The notes: generated by a model from the letters alone, not told the origin. 64,000 nt of DNA from Gamsiella multidivaricata (GCF_025024155.1 NW_026251728.1:248001-312000), one strand, 5' to 3'. Numbered from the stretch's first letter, positions 1-11,635 are shown. Numbers and translations are program-made.

Positions 1-780
1 CTGCCTCATGCAGCGAGATTTTGGATAAGGCGATAGGGCTCGAACTTTTGGTCCGCCAACAGGCTTGGTTCCCAGGACAAACCTCGGTTCTCTTGGGAGT
101 GGAAGTGGGACAAAGACGGTGGTGTCGGGCATCAGATGTCCACGGTCCATGATCCGATTCCGGTTGCTCAGTCTGCGGTGCTCCAGCTCGGATTTTGGTT
201 TTGGAAGATTCCTGACAGCAGCTGCGTCTTGTTCGTCATCGTCAAGCGTACGAGAGTCGCGGTACCCAGTGAAGAAGAGTCCGCGAATTTCGCCCGCATC
301 TCCAAAAAAGTCGAGCGCATCGTCGGGATCGCTGTCGCTGTCTAGAGACTCGAATCCTGTAAATTCAGCTGAGAACGCGGCTTTGTCCGCGACGTGCTTG
401 GTCGTTGGTGTTGTCGAAGAACCCTGTGGAAAGGACTGAAAGGGTTTCATACAGGTGTTGTTGCTGGGCGCGGACTCGATCACGATATCGACCAGGTCGA
501 AGGGATTGGGATGGTGTACGATGCCTCGGCGAGAGAGCTCGGGCTCTGCATGGCGGTAGAAGGGGTTGGCATGGTCATCAAACCAGTTCTCGTAACCGAG
601 CGAACCAAGGACTTCAAGTTTCTCTTCGTAGATCTTATGCAGCCTGCAAGAGGGAGGAGGTGGAGTATATGGACGACCACCAACGGACGAAGAGGACGAG
701 TTGGCGGAGTTGTTGAACTTGTTGACAAGACAGGCGTTGCTGGTGTTAATAGTCAATGATCGTGCGGCGCGGTGCATCAT
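1..780 (-). CDS. Hypothetical protein, 3' end cut by window edge
   Basis: An open frame runs on the minus strand from an ATG pair at 780 to the left edge without a stop, giving at least 260 residues. A TGA stands directly upstream of the ATG in the same frame, which supports the start. The N-terminal part is Ser/Asn rich, then comes a more ordered stretch with aromatic residues (KIYEEKLEVLGSLGYENWF, about residues 52-70), an acidic segment (SDSDPDDALDFFGD) and a Pro-rich end. No signal peptide or membrane segment is seen. I recognise no family. It may continue with introns beyond the window. Confidence 0.55.
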   Translation of the reverse strand, partial: MMHRAARSLTINTSNACLVNKFNNSANSSSSSVGGRPYTPPPPSCRLHKIYEEKLEVLGSLGYENWFDDHANPFYRHAEPELSRRGIVHHPNPFDLVDIVIESAPSNNTCMKPFQSFPQGSSTTPTTKHVADKAAFSAEFTGFESLDSDSDPDDALDFFGDAGEIRGLFFTGYRDSRTLDDDEQDAAAVRNLPKPKSELEHRRLSNRNRIMDRGHLMPDTTVFVPLPLPREPRFVLGTKPVGGPKVRALSPYPKSRCMRQ

Positions 781-1496
781 TCAGAAGTAAGAGACGAACG
801 TTTGACGTGAAAAAGTGTTGATAGGAAAAAAATTTAAGAGTGTTTGAGAGGAGCAACAAAGTCGTAAGTGCGTTGGGTTGAAGAATAGAAGCAAGCAATG
901 CTGTGAACGCATTCCTTTATATAGTCTTTGAACGAAATAAATGAGCTTATTAACACGACGTTCCTCAAAAAGTAATTGCCGAAAAGAACAAAATGTGCCC
1001 ACGATGTGTTGGGAAATTGGGCGAATGCACCGTACACCCTGTCTCTGTGGGCCGACATGCTCAGCCTATGCATGCGCATGCTATGCAAGACAATTTGCTT
1101 ATCCGAGAGGCAATGAGGAAGTCGCCTCGATCAGCTGTCCGCTCCACATCCGAGATTGAATTAAGTAAACGGGCTTTCCCATTTTATGAACTCTTTCTGG
1201 CACGCGTCTCCATGTTTCAGCCTTTCTGGATACTTATCAACGGCGCGAAGGCGTGACAAATTTGAAATGTGAGCGCCCGAGCTCCATTCTCTGCTCCAAC
1301 ACCGGCATTCGTAAATGAACAAGCGCAACAGGAGCAACATGCGTACATACAGTAGATAAGTATGAAACAACTAAGGTTCAATGGCCGAAGAAACAGACAA
1401 TGCGTTCATATAACAAAATAAAAAAAGTTGCCCAATGTATTATAGTCTTTCACTGTATTTAAGTCGTTCTCCTGTCTCAAAGAAAGAAGTCGCTAT
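781..1496. other. Intergenic, no gene seen
   Basis: This stretch lies between the start of the left-edge gene and the 3' end of the cyclophilin gene. Short open frames on both strands overlap one another and lack splice-supported continuation or recognisable motifs. It presumably holds the 5' region of the left gene and the cyclophilin 3' UTR. Confidence 0.6.
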
Positions 1497-2836
1497 TTAA
1501 TCGTGGATCTCGCCGCAGTCAGCAATCTCAACGGTGGCAGTGGGGGCACCACTTGGGGTTCCGACAGCCTCCAACTTCTTCAAGAGTTCCTCGCCCTGCT
1601 CAATCTTTCCGAAGACAGTGTGCTTTCCATCCAACCAGGGAGTATCCTGGAAGCAAATGAAGAACTGGGATCCATTGGTGTTGGGTCCGGCATTGGCCAT
1701 AGACAAAACGGGACCCTTGTGAGCAATCTTGAAGTTCTCACTAAGAAATGAAATGGAATGGTCCAAAAAGAAGCAGGCAAAAGAAAATTGTAATAAATAG
1801 GAGTGAGACATGGTCAGCAGTCTGGTAGGCAAATCGAGTGCTCACAATACGCGCGCTAGGGGCTTCTTCTTTGCGAACCAACGTATCGGGAAGCATCCCC
1901 TGTGCACTGGAGCACGCACGGAAGCACGAGCACCCCATATGCAATTGCTTAGTTAAAAATAATTTGTTCCCAAAGCAGCAATTTCGGGTGTCACCTACTC
2001 GGCAAACTTGGCTCCATAAATGGATTCGCCTCCACGTCCATCTCCACGGGTGAAATCTATTGGCAAGAGCATTGGTGCAAGGGAGCAGCTTCTTTTGTTA
2101 GAGGCAGCGATCACGCGAGGATGTCTATCAATAGCGTAGCGCCTAAACAAGGCAGTTACGGATACGTACCACCACCTAGAGACATAGATCAAGCACAGGG
2201 AATTGAAAGCAGTATTCGGCGACACCAATAGACGCGTAAGAGGAAACAGGCATTAGTGAAATTAGGCCTCAATATCATATCCATAACCAATCCATAGCTG
2301 TCTTTGAACGCGTTCTAAAAACAGTAGGCGGGCCCTTGTTGCACTTGTCCATTCATGCCCAATAACGACCACATATTTGAAGATATCGACCTCGTACCCT
2401 GAGCCATGAAACCAGGGATGATACGGTGGCTAAATGCAATCAATTATACTATTGATGTCAATATCATGGAAAACAACAGCAGACAGTGTTGCCAAAGTGC
2501 AGCGTAGTTGCTCTTGAATTGTATATTCGCTTTGCACTTACAACTTGCTTCCCTTGTAGGTCAGGGGCATACCGGAGAGGGCAGACTTGCCCTTCTCACC
2601 AGTGCATAGAGCCCTGAAGTTCTCGGAGGTCTTGGGGACGGTCTCGTTGAACAGCTTGAAGGTCAAACGACCAGCTATTGTGATGTTTCCGAAGAGTCGT
2701 GGGGGTCGAGCAATCAGTCCACTGTGCAATTTTTTCGACATCCATTGAAATAAACGTCTGGCGTGTGAATTGTCGACTCCATACCAGGCTTGGCGTTGAT
2801 GGAGATATCAAAGAAGACTTTAACGGGCTTGGTCAT
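1497..2836 (-). CDS. Cyclophilin A-type peptidyl-prolyl cis-trans isomerase
   Basis: This is a cytosolic single-domain cyclophilin that isomerises Xaa-Pro bonds. Joining exons 2836-2785, 2674-2542, 2429-2398, 2175-2170, 2056-1999 and 1740-1497 gives 525 nt, a 174-residue protein. It starts [19 protein letters not shown] and carries the catalytic strand [20 protein letters not shown], the core motif [15 protein letters not shown] and the W and H residues of the cyclosporin pocket ([13 protein letters not shown]). Length and ends match cyclophilin A, with no extra domain or targeting signal. Exon 4 is only 6 nt (GTGGTG), flanked by AG and GTACGT; it supplies the two glycines before DFT. All introns are GT-AG. 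The gene is divergent from the U2B''-like gene, with 274 bp between the start codons. Confidence 0.95.
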
Positions 2837-3110
2837 TGTGAATTGTGCGGTGAGAGTGAGTGAGTGAACGAGTTCTGATCGGGATCAAGGAAAAAGGGAG
2901 GCCAAAAGACAGTGACATCGATCGATCTACGTCATCTTTTTTTCACGAGCAACGAACCCATCAGCCAGCACTCTCATCCTTTTCTTGTCGCCATCATCGA
3001 GGATCGACCCAGCCAGCTAGTCAGTCTCAGACCCAGTTCGGAATCACTTCAGCAGGACTCTGGATAATTTATCAGGACCAGTATAAGAACAGCGATCATC
3101 CTTTTTCGCC

Positions 3111-3926
3111 ATGGCTTCCACCAGCCCTAACATCGATCCTAATCAAACGATCTATGTCCGCAACCTGAACGAAAAGATCAAGAAGAACGGTAATAACCAA
3201 CCCTCGAACCAAATGAAATCCAATCAGGAAAACACTGTGCGCGTTAAAAAGTAGTTTTTGGGTTGCAGTGACGAGGGAATGTGTTGTCGCGGCATCGCCT
3301 TCAAACCAGGACTGATCTGCATAAAACAGCGTTCCTAGGATGCCAACAAAGCGCGACCAAACTAACGGCTATTGCCCTATTCATCTTGATACATCCCGAC
3401 CTACTAGAGCTGAAGCGTAGCCTGTACGGCCTATTCTCGGCATACGGAAAGGTCATCTCAGTCGTTGCTTCCAAGACGACACGGGATCGTGGCCAGGCTT
3501 TTGTCGCCTTTTCAGATATCGTATCTGCGACAGCAGCATTGCGTGGATTGCAGGGATTCAGTTTTTACGGCAAATCGATGGTACGCATCACTCTTCCCGA
3601 CGCGTCTCGGAACAGAATTGCTTTTCAATGTCGTGGAATTATGCTGTGTATTGTCGCTGGCTCTTGTTATATTCCGCCTTCGAACGAGATCTGACCCTTT
3701 TTTTTTCCCTCATCTGCTCGGCTATCTGTGCTAATAGGAAATCCAATACGCAAAGACGAAATCACACGCAATTGCCAAACTCGATGGAACGTACAAGCAG
3801 CCTCCTATGAAGAAACCGGGCGCAGAATCAGCGGATCAAACTATTTCAGTGTCGATAACCGGTGCGACAAAACGCGAGAGAGAAGCAGACTCGGACTCAG
3901 ATTCAGATTCAGCAATGTCGGAATAG
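3111..3926 (+). CDS. U2 snRNP B''/U1A-family RRM protein, single RRM
   Basis: Exons 3111-3189, 3408-3580 and 3738-3926 give 441 nt and 146 residues. The RRM shows RNP2 (QTIYVRNLNEKI, residues about 12-23) and RNP1 (RGQAFVAF), followed by the family's LRGLQGFSFYGKSM and EIQYAKTKS segments. These are hallmarks of the U1A/U2B''/SNF proteins that bind the U1 or U2 snRNA loop in the spliceosome. Animal and plant members carry a second RRM; here the protein ends after a short acidic Ser/Asp tail, as in the short yeast Msl1 form. An acceptor giving a longer 3' exon is not evident. The U2B'' rather than U1A identity is inferred from the single-RRM length. Confidence 0.85.
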
Positions 3927-4214
3927 GTCCAATAGGCTACAGGAATATGGCCGCCGGAAGAAATGGAAGAGAGTCGAGGAGATCGCGTCCTTCCACATTC
4001 AGACTCAACATCAGAACTTGGAACACTAAAACTATCAGCTGAACATTGTACAATATAAGCGCTCATCCAAATCAATACAACAATTCTAGGAGTTTAATGG
4101 TTGTTTTGTAAAGCGTATCAAGCTCGAAGGTCCAATTATTGACACGCAAAGCATGGAGTAAGTTTATGGCGTAATATACAAAAAAGGAATTGTGTCTGGC
4201 GTTTCTTGTCAATT

Positions 4215-5366
4215 CTAATCGTGCCTGAACTGTGCTGGCGCAAAACCTGGAGTTGCTCTAAAAAAAAACGGACATGAAAGCAGAAACGAATTCATGTCAG
4301 TCAAGTATATAATGATACCTCCAAAGGAGCACTGATGGCATCCGAAGCGAAGTGCATACTTGATCTGGGAGCTTTCATCCTCGGGAATATCATAGTTCAA
4401 ATCCAGATCATGGTCCTGGAAGGACTGTGATTCTGATCGCCAGTTCTGCCATTGCTGCTGGTTTGATGATGGCAAGGCTGTACTCGCTGCTGACTCCTGA
4501 CCGCCCCACAAAGTCCTATGGCCACTTGCCCCAGCATCAGAGGCTCCTGTAAAGGTCGCCGCTTGTCCATATTTGGCAAAACCGCCGTCTTGCATATCTG
4601 TTAAAGAGTCGCTTGACGATGATCCTTGCCCGTTCGATCGACGGTACTGTTCCTCTGCAATCGTACTTGAGATGGGTAACGTCTCGTACGTAGGATACGA
4701 CGAAAAGCCAAACAACATGTTCGAGTCTACTACAGTTGCTAAGTCATGGTCAGAGGGCCAGCCAAACGATACGTCTGAGGTATCCGTAGGGCCCCATCCT
4801 GACTGTCGTGTTAACTTTGGGTCCTCCAACATCCATGCTGGAATCTCTGCCTTGGCGTCCTGGCCCGTACTCATTGACTCGTCCTTGTTGTCGTTTCCTT
4901 CAGCGACCCTCGTCCCTGGAGTCGATTTGCGTGCTTCTGGCGCGATATCTGAAGGCGGAAGATTTGGTGGAAGCGTGAACGGGAATGGGTCAGGTGTTTG
5001 AGCAGATCTGAAGACGTGGTTGGGATTCATGGCCATAGCGTCGAGCTTCTGGGCAGTGATTCCGGGCTGGTAAGGGTTCACCTCACTAGGCGAGGGTAAC
5101 TTAGCCCAGGGCCCATTGTCGGGTGTCTGAGTCGCAATAGTTGCTGAGGGGTCATCATTGTTTTGCTTATCTATTCCGATTGATGTCGAGGACTCTTTGA
5201 CTAGGTGCTGTTCTCCATGTGAAATCGCGGTTTGTAAATCAGCATTCCGGTCCTCAATTGTGTCAAGATGGAAGGAATGCTCAAAGGTCTTTTGCAGTCG
5301 CTCCTCTGGTTCCTCGAGACTGAGAGCCTTAAAGTCAAAGGCTTCGCTCATGTCCTGGTCGTTCAT
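4215..5366 (-). CDS. Hypothetical low-complexity protein
   Basis: Exons 5366-4360 and 4257-4215, joined across a 102-nt GT-AG intron, give 349 residues. I chose the ATG at 5366 (MNDQDMSEAFDF...); an in-frame ATG 26 codons upstream (5444) is possible but adds a stretch unlike the rest. The protein is hydrophilic, rich in Ser, Asp, Gln and Pro, with several short tryptophan-containing motifs (GPWAKLPSPSEVNPYQPG, IPAWMLEDPKL, SGWGPTDTSDVSFGWPSD). It ends in ATPGFAPAQFRHD. No domain, signal peptide or membrane segment is recognised. The spaced Trp/Pro motifs suggest a disordered protein with binding motifs, which is an inference. It lies 5' to 5' with nothing; GET3 ends 217 bp upstream on the same strand. 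Confidence 0.7.
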   Translation of the reverse strand: MNDQDMSEAFDFKALSLEEPEERLQKTFEHSFHLDTIEDRNADLQTAISHGEQHLVKESSTSIGIDKQNNDDPSATIATQTPDNGPWAKLPSPSEVNPYQPGITAQKLDAMAMNPNHVFRSAQTPDPFPFTLPPNLPPSDIAPEARKSTPGTRVAEGNDNKDESMSTGQDAKAEIPAWMLEDPKLTRQSGWGPTDTSDVSFGWPSDHDLATVVDSNMLFGFSSYPTYETLPISSTIAEEQYRRSNGQGSSSSDSLTDMQDGGFAKYGQAATFTGASDAGASGHRTLWGGQESAASTALPSSNQQQWQNWRSESQSFQDHDLDLNYDIPEDESSQIKYALRFGCHQCSFGGIIIYLTDMNSFLLSCPFFFRATPGFAPAQFRHD

Positions 5367-5583
5367 GATGCTAATCGTTGATTTGGTTTGGTTGAGTCCG
5401 AAAAGGTGTGGGGAGAAAAAATAACGTTGCATTTTGTGACCCAATCCTGCTGTAATTATCTTCAGAACCGAACCCTCTACGGTTTCGACATCATTTGGTG
5501 GATAGTTTGTTTTATTGGTGTTTCTGAAGCATGTTCACAGCCCTTTATGAGGAGGTCTGCAAAGTGGGAGTAACTATCCATGT

Positions 5584-7221
5584 CTAAGCATCAGTCTTGA
5601 CATCCTCCATGGCCTTCTTCTCGTCAACCTTGGCATCATCAATGCCCTCGGCATTCTTCTCATCGACATAGGAGCTGTTGACCAACATCTCCGAGAACGG
5701 AATCAACTTATCGACACCACGGATCTCGTTTGTCAACAAAGGTAACCTGAATCATTTAGAACCAATAAGGGTTATCTGTTAGTACAGGGCTGACCGTAAT
5801 AAATAGGCTGTAATCGATGTGTCCCTGGCATACCTGGTGACGTGGAAGTCCTCGTAGAGATCATAGATCTGGTTCAGGTACTTCTTCTGCATTGCATATC
5901 GAACCCGGCACTGCTCACAGTTTGAATCCTTCTTTGGGAACAGCAGCTGGTTGACAACAATGTTGTGGGTGTCGATTTTATACGACGTCAACTCCTGAAT
6001 CATGCGCTCGGTCTCGTAAAGCGACAAGAATTCAGAGATGCACACGCATACAAACGTGGTCTTATCCGCATCCTTAAACTGGTTGTTGACCTCAGTAATG
6101 ACTTCGCGCATACCCTCCAGCTTGCTAAACATATCCTCGGGGTTGCCCTGCATGCCCATCATTCCTGACATCTGCTGCATCATGGGTCCGAAACGTCCGC
6201 TTAGCTGCGAAACCTTTGCCAGGGCCTTCTCCAAAACGCTGGGGAAGGAGAGGAAGCGCAGGGTATGTCCTGTTGGAGCGGTGTCGAAAATAATAACAGA
6301 ATATTCCATCGCCTTGACCTGCCTAGAGAAAGATCAAAGTGGGATATAAAGGCGCTGTCAGCGGGAAGAACTAATAGGTCGTGCTGCTAGTGCTGTTTCT
6401 TGCAATATGAACGGCTCATTGCAATCGAAAAGCGCCAACATACTTCATAACTTCGGCAAATCCCATGGCCTCATCGACACCAGGAATAGCAAACGCAAGA
6501 TCCTGCATCATAGAAGAAACGCCGCTTCCTTGATCATCGGCTAGAAAGGGTACAGTAGTCAAAAATTAGTCCAGCTCTTCCTGCAAATGGGAGCGAACCA
6601 TCTCGTGAGGCATGCCACTGTTGCAACGCTTCCACTATATGTTCTTACCGTTATCGATCATCTCCTGGATAGAGGATGTGGGGTCGATTTCCTGCAGAAC
6701 AAAATCGAAGATTCGTCAGTTCCTGTTATAGCTGAATCTGATATTACTGTGAGGGCTGCATATTGAGTAGTGGGATCGTACCATGGCATAGAGGTTGGTG
6801 AATCCACTGACAAGGGTGGCATCCTTGCTGAACTTCTGTCCAAACGCATCGGACAGGTTGTGGGCGGGATCTGTGGAGATCAAAAGGACGCTGGGACGAG
6901 CCTTGGCCAACTGGATAGCGAGCGAACAGGACGTGGTAGTTTTTCCTATATTATAGGAAGAAGCAGTTGCATGACAAACAACGTCAGGTTGGTATGTGCT
7001 GAGCCCTGGGTCGCAAAAGTTGCACAAGTCTCGACGTTCCTGTGTGATGAGGAGATGCTCCAAAAAGCTCTTCGCATCGTGGTTGCACGAACGGTCGGTC
7101 TGGTGCTGAAATCCTTACCGACTCCTCCTTTGCCTCCGACAAAAATCCACTGCAGGGATGTCTGATCGATGACATTCTGAAGCGTGGGCTCGAGGGGTTC
7201 GAGGTCTTCGATATCGGACAT
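5584..7221 (-). CDS. GET3: ATPase GET3 (tail-anchored protein targeting)
   Basis: GET3 is the cytosolic ATPase that binds the membrane anchor of tail-anchored proteins and delivers them to the ER receptor Get1/Get2. Exons 7221-7119, 6945-6782, 6691-6649, 6540-6444, 6322-5834 and 5746-5584 sum to 1059 nt, 352 residues. It shows the deviant P-loop [12 protein letters not shown] split by intron 1, switch I ([12 protein letters not shown]), switch II ([12 protein letters not shown]), the Met-rich client-binding region ([19 protein letters not shown]) and the zinc CxxC (CEQC) of the dimer. The C-terminal tail after the conserved [15 protein letters not shown] is acidic/lysine rich. All expected catalytic elements are present, so it should be functional. 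Confidence 0.95.
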
Positions 7222-7839
7222 GGCTGTGATGTGTTGGGGATTGATGGAACGGAGAGAGTGTTAAGTCGATGATACCCCTGAATGCTTGCCCAAGTGATGG
7301 AACCTTGACGAAGGTTGGGTGGCTTGCGATACGTCCTTTTACACGCGCGCTTGGATCACATTCAGGCAAGCATATGCACTGGATTCTGATAGGATTCTTT
7401 CGCTTGGGGACACATACGTACTTTCAGAGATGCGTAGCACGAGATAATGCCCCCGCTCTTCGAAATGTAGGCAACTCCTGTACCCCCAGCGGCGGCAGTT
7501 TAAAACTAGGAAACAACAGCTCAATGTCTCAACCCAGAACGCGTTATTTGGATGCTTGTTTGTATCGATACGCGTTTTTTTGCGCGTCGTGTCAACCACT
7601 GTTCAGTTGGCATGTTTCACGCAGACATTCTGGCCCATATTTGTTTCCTTCTACAACATCAACAACAGATGTTAACCCAATAAGATATCCTTGTAAGCCC
7701 GTTATACCTGAGCATGGGATTTCTCCCTAGGCTTGACTCTATCCTCAATTCCTAACTCTGACACTCTACTTGATGAGACCCTGGTCCTTTTTCTTCTTTT
7801 CTTTTTTTTTTTTTTTCTTTTTGCATTTCCCTGCGTGCT
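7222..7839. other. Intergenic, no gene supported
   Basis: This stretch lies upstream of GET3. A plus-strand open frame at 7269-7730 is high in Cys, Arg and Ser and overlaps a minus-strand frame. It has no motif, no convincing start context and no splice continuation. A pyrimidine run with poly-T (about 7790-7822) follows. The first few hundred bases likely hold the GET3 promoter. Confidence 0.5.
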
Positions 7840-8600
7840 TGTTTGTTCTTCTGTCGATCTTGCAGCACTATAGCCATATATCGCTAGCGAATAGATTGCC
7901 CATTGTCAACGGCGGCGATATAATTGACTGTCGACTTCAAACTATGCAAAGGAGTCGATTTTTACGCTGTGCTTGGACAGCTCAATCCCATGACTGCTTG
8001 GCTGGCCCACGGTATTAGCCGCGGCTTCTGGCGGTGAGTGTGGCGAGACATCCCTTGTAGGATATGAGCGCTTGCAGGTAGGCTAACAGGTTCCCAGGCA
8101 GCATGGCTTATGTCATATGGTGGCAATAGTCGAGGAAAAGTTTTTTGATGGCTGAGAAATGGACCGAAGTCCGGATAATGCGGATCGAGAGTGGTCACCT
8201 ACGGTATGGATGTCAAGATGGATGTACAATCTGCGTTTGAAAAGTCCAGGTAGCTCGAAATGGTTATCAATCCCTCCGACTCAGACCAGATTCCTGCTTC
8301 GACCATCCATATAGAATTCTTATCATCCTCAGCATTGGGCTGGTGGGCGGCAGCAGATTGGTACCAATTCTGGATCCACAGAAGCAACGCGGGTTCTCCG
8401 GATCAGAGCAATACAGATGGAGTCCACGAAGTGTGCCACACGTTTGATGAAGCCCACAGTTTGCTGGATAGTCGAATCCTTGAGTGACAAGGGCAACGCC
8501 TGGAGGCTGCGGAACTCGGTCCTCTAATACTCAGTCCAGCCATTCGGGAATAATGCATTCCATCTATCTTATGTATCTTCAGGAACCTGACCAAGCGCTC
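7840..8600 (-). pseudogene. Relic of an F-box/LRR family gene (3' part)
   Basis: Read on the minus strand, 8387-8199 gives VEAGIWSESEGLITISSYLD, which aligns with the family's ARTWPELEGLTLDMNHF. After a stop, 8198-7962 continues with VTTLDPHYPDFGPFLSHQ, matching the intact gene's VLKVPHSDFGPLSFQG. The downstream DNA also matches: 7845-7935 resembles 51905-51990 near the broken copy at 52 kb, sharing the tgttcttct start, a catata block, gcgaatagatt and a ggcg-gata-aatt block. The copy has stops and frameshifts, and I see no recognisable F-box or N-terminal exon upstream (8600-8900). It is an old, truncated member 43 kb from the cluster. Confidence 0.65.
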
Positions 8601-11600
8601 GTATCGATGAAGTGCACCGACGGGTTAACCGCTGCACTATCCATCACATAGCCCAATCGTTGGCCCAACTATCCGTGCTACTGGTTGTGCAACGCCATGC
8701 TGGGTCGCACGCATTCCGTACATTCACTGGGTCCCAGATACTAGAAGATGACAGCCCTGATCTCCGATAGGTTGATCGCCATGATACTTGGAATGATTGT
8801 CGTTGTGTTGCTGGATAATTCCTTCATTAAATTGTAGGGTTGTAGGGTTGATCGACAGCGGTTTACAAAATGTCCTGCAGCAAGCTTAGGAACTTAATTA
8901 TAATATTCTCGTCGTCTGAGGCGCTATGACTATCGTATTTGAGGCTATCGATATACTATTGATCTATCGCGTTTTCGGTGCTCACATATAGCATTAAAAA
9001 ATAAGTGCCATGTCGTCGAGACAACTCTCACAAACATGTCAATTACTACATACCATAGCCAATAAAAGTCAAATTTGGACACCACATTCAAGCGCACCTA
9101 GACCAGTCAACTTATACGACGTTTGGTACCAGAGATTTCCTGCATACACAAAAACCCCCATGTGTTCTTTTAACCGACAGACGTGATGACTAAGTCATGC
9201 GGCATTAGAAGCATGATCCTTCTAACGTTCGCTCGCGTGGAGGAAAAACACCTCCACTTCGATTGAAACCGCTGCACATATATGTCTCGACCCGTCGCAT
9301 GACAGCAAATAACAATGCACGAGAGTTAGCGTGTACGGGAGAGGACAAGGAAAAGTGACTCCGTACAGGATCTGCATGTGCTCTCCACTGAGTTGTATAT
9401 GGCATCCATAGTTTTTGACAAAACGGCGGGGGAAGAGCTGAACGACCAAGAACGCGCATTGTTGGCAGGATCATATGACAACAACGTGCTTTGGACCTTT
9501 ACATATGAGCCGTTGCGATGCAATCCTTTCCTCGCGTACATATGCATGTGTCTGTGTGCTTGAGCATGTTGTATCCGTTATATTCATCCTAAGAACTATC
9601 TTCCTCAAGGCATGTTCCTCCTCTTACATATCTCCCTGCACCTCGTACAGTTTTCGATAAGATGCTTGCTTCAACTCAGCGTCTTAAGCAAAAGACTTTT
9701 TTTTATTTATCCTCACCCCTTCGTTCTCCTTCGCTTGAGAGCAAATGAACTTATCCATTCACTCTCCTTCGCCCAAGATGATTTTCATGTTAGGAAATAG
9801 TACATTTACAGTAAAGCTATGTATGTTTCCATATGAGGTTCGTTGAAAGATCGAAGGATCAGTGCTCATGCTTCTCGAAGGAAACGAACTAAAAAAATAA
9901 AGAGGCGCTGCATTAAACAACGAAAAAAAATAATCAATCTAGACGTTTTTGTGAAAATTGACGCGTACACCATTGCTGTGCTATCTATGTCAGTCAATTT
10001 CGCGCACATGATAAATGCGGCGACAATGCTCGCCAGCTGAATTTTAACAGCGCAGCAGGAAAATTGTCGGCTTCAGAAGATCGCACTGCGAGTACTGGGG
10101 CACAAATATAAACATATACATGCGAAAATAAAACGCATATAGGATATGAAGCGCATTTCAGTTCACAAGGGAGTCTCCCTGAATGAGGGGGGAGGATATC
10201 AGGGCGAAGCAATTACTGGTAATAAGAACTGACAAAAACGCAGAATACCACATCGCGAAAATTCCTGACTCCATATTGCGATCGATATTGTAAACACCTA
10301 AACTTGAGACGCGGTATGTGTAATCGACAACGGAAACAGTAAGGTCTAACTTACGTGGATGGAAATGGAGAAAAAAAAAAGCAATATAGAAAACCTGAAC
10401 ACCTAGGTCAATAAAGACTAAAGTGATCATGCGCTCAAGAGCAAACGGGCCAAAAAGGATTCGCAGACTGCGAAAATCGAGTTCAAGGAGTAGCATCGAC
10501 CTTAAGAACAAAAAAAAAACATGAGTTCTTGCTGGGAGTGCAGGCGAGCGGACAAAAAACTCATAGAGTTTGGAGACTATCGCATCTGCAACGAGGAGGA
10601 AGCTAAAGGGGGAAGAGGGAGGACATATAGCGAAAATAGGGTGGGGGTTCGAATTCAGCGTGATCCAGACTTCCATTCTGAATCTGACAGCCAGCATGGC
10701 TCTCAGCTCTATGCACCATGTTTAACGCAGAGGAAGATGCTCCCAGCGGTGTGGATTATATCACCCCTTAGATTGGAACTTTACCGAAGAACCACCGTAC
10801 ATACCATTCTGTGTTCAAGAGGCGGGAGACGAATTTTTATTATTATCAAAAGGTAACGCGACGCGCGCGTGTTGCGAATTGACAACTGTATTTTTGGATG
10901 CATTGACGCTTGCCGCTATAAGCAAATGAGCGCTGTCGCAAAACCAGAAGGCTACCCCGGGTTTGTCAGAATGAGAAGCGACTTTAGCCCCACTCATTTG
11001 TGCGACTCAATACCATCACTCCCCTCTGGCTCTTGGCGCCTTGATCGCTTCTCTCCTTGTTGGCTATTCTCGAGCTCAAAAATGCACGCAGCCACATTCT
11101 AGAAGAAGGGAGGTTGTGTTGCGTAAAATAGGAGGGTAAGAAAAAAAAACAGGAGGAAGAAAGAGGGCACGGCCAATGAGATATGTAGTCCCTTGAACGA
11201 TGAATGTTGGAAGGACGAAATGAGCGTATAGGATTATGAAGACAATTTAAGGAACGAGAGCAAAGAACAGCCCCGCGCATTTTTAATTTTTTTTCTCCTG
11301 GATTTGCCTTGCCATCCTTCTTGTGAGCGTGTCCAGCCAATAAGGGAGTGCGTGCGCGCGCTATTAATACTATCCAGACATCCCTTATAGTCGTAGTCTT
11401 TTATGGACTCCGGGCCGCCACAGCTGCACATCGCGCAGAAGCAAGGACTAGATCCTGTGTAACATCCAGAGGTATGGCATGCACGAGCCGTTGCCCAAAA
11501 GGAGTCTATCTCGTCTCATCTCGTCAGCAGGAAACTAAAATAGCCAAGCTGCCGGGCGCCTTTGCTTCGGGAGGTGCCAGGTACCAAGCAGCTTCTTCGT

Positions 11601-11628
11601 CCATCGGGGGCCAGAAAAAAAAAAAACC
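8601..11628. other. Gene-poor intergenic region
   Basis: No gene is supported across about 3 kb. The largest open frame, minus strand 10697-10158 (179 codons), encodes an F/L/S-rich hydrophobic sequence without motifs. The frames at 9205-9563 overlap on both strands. There are scattered A/T runs but no repeat array, tRNA or recognisable mobile-element end. A short duplication (gtagggttgtagggttg) sits near 8835. The right end is the promoter of the secreted-protein gene. Confidence 0.5.
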
Positions 11629-11635
11629 TATAAAA
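11629..11635 (+). promoter_or_regulatory. TATA box of the secreted-protein gene
   Basis: TATAAAA lies about 118 bp before the ATG at 11753. It is followed by a long pyrimidine-rich leader (about 11640-11745), a pattern common before highly expressed fungal genes. Confidence 0.55.

Noticed and set aside
10158..10697. 179-codon hydrophobic minus-strand frame
   Set aside because: F/L/S-rich with no motif, no clear promoter, and an internal stretch derived from A/T runs. I could not support it as a gene, though it is the longest frame in the gene-poor region.
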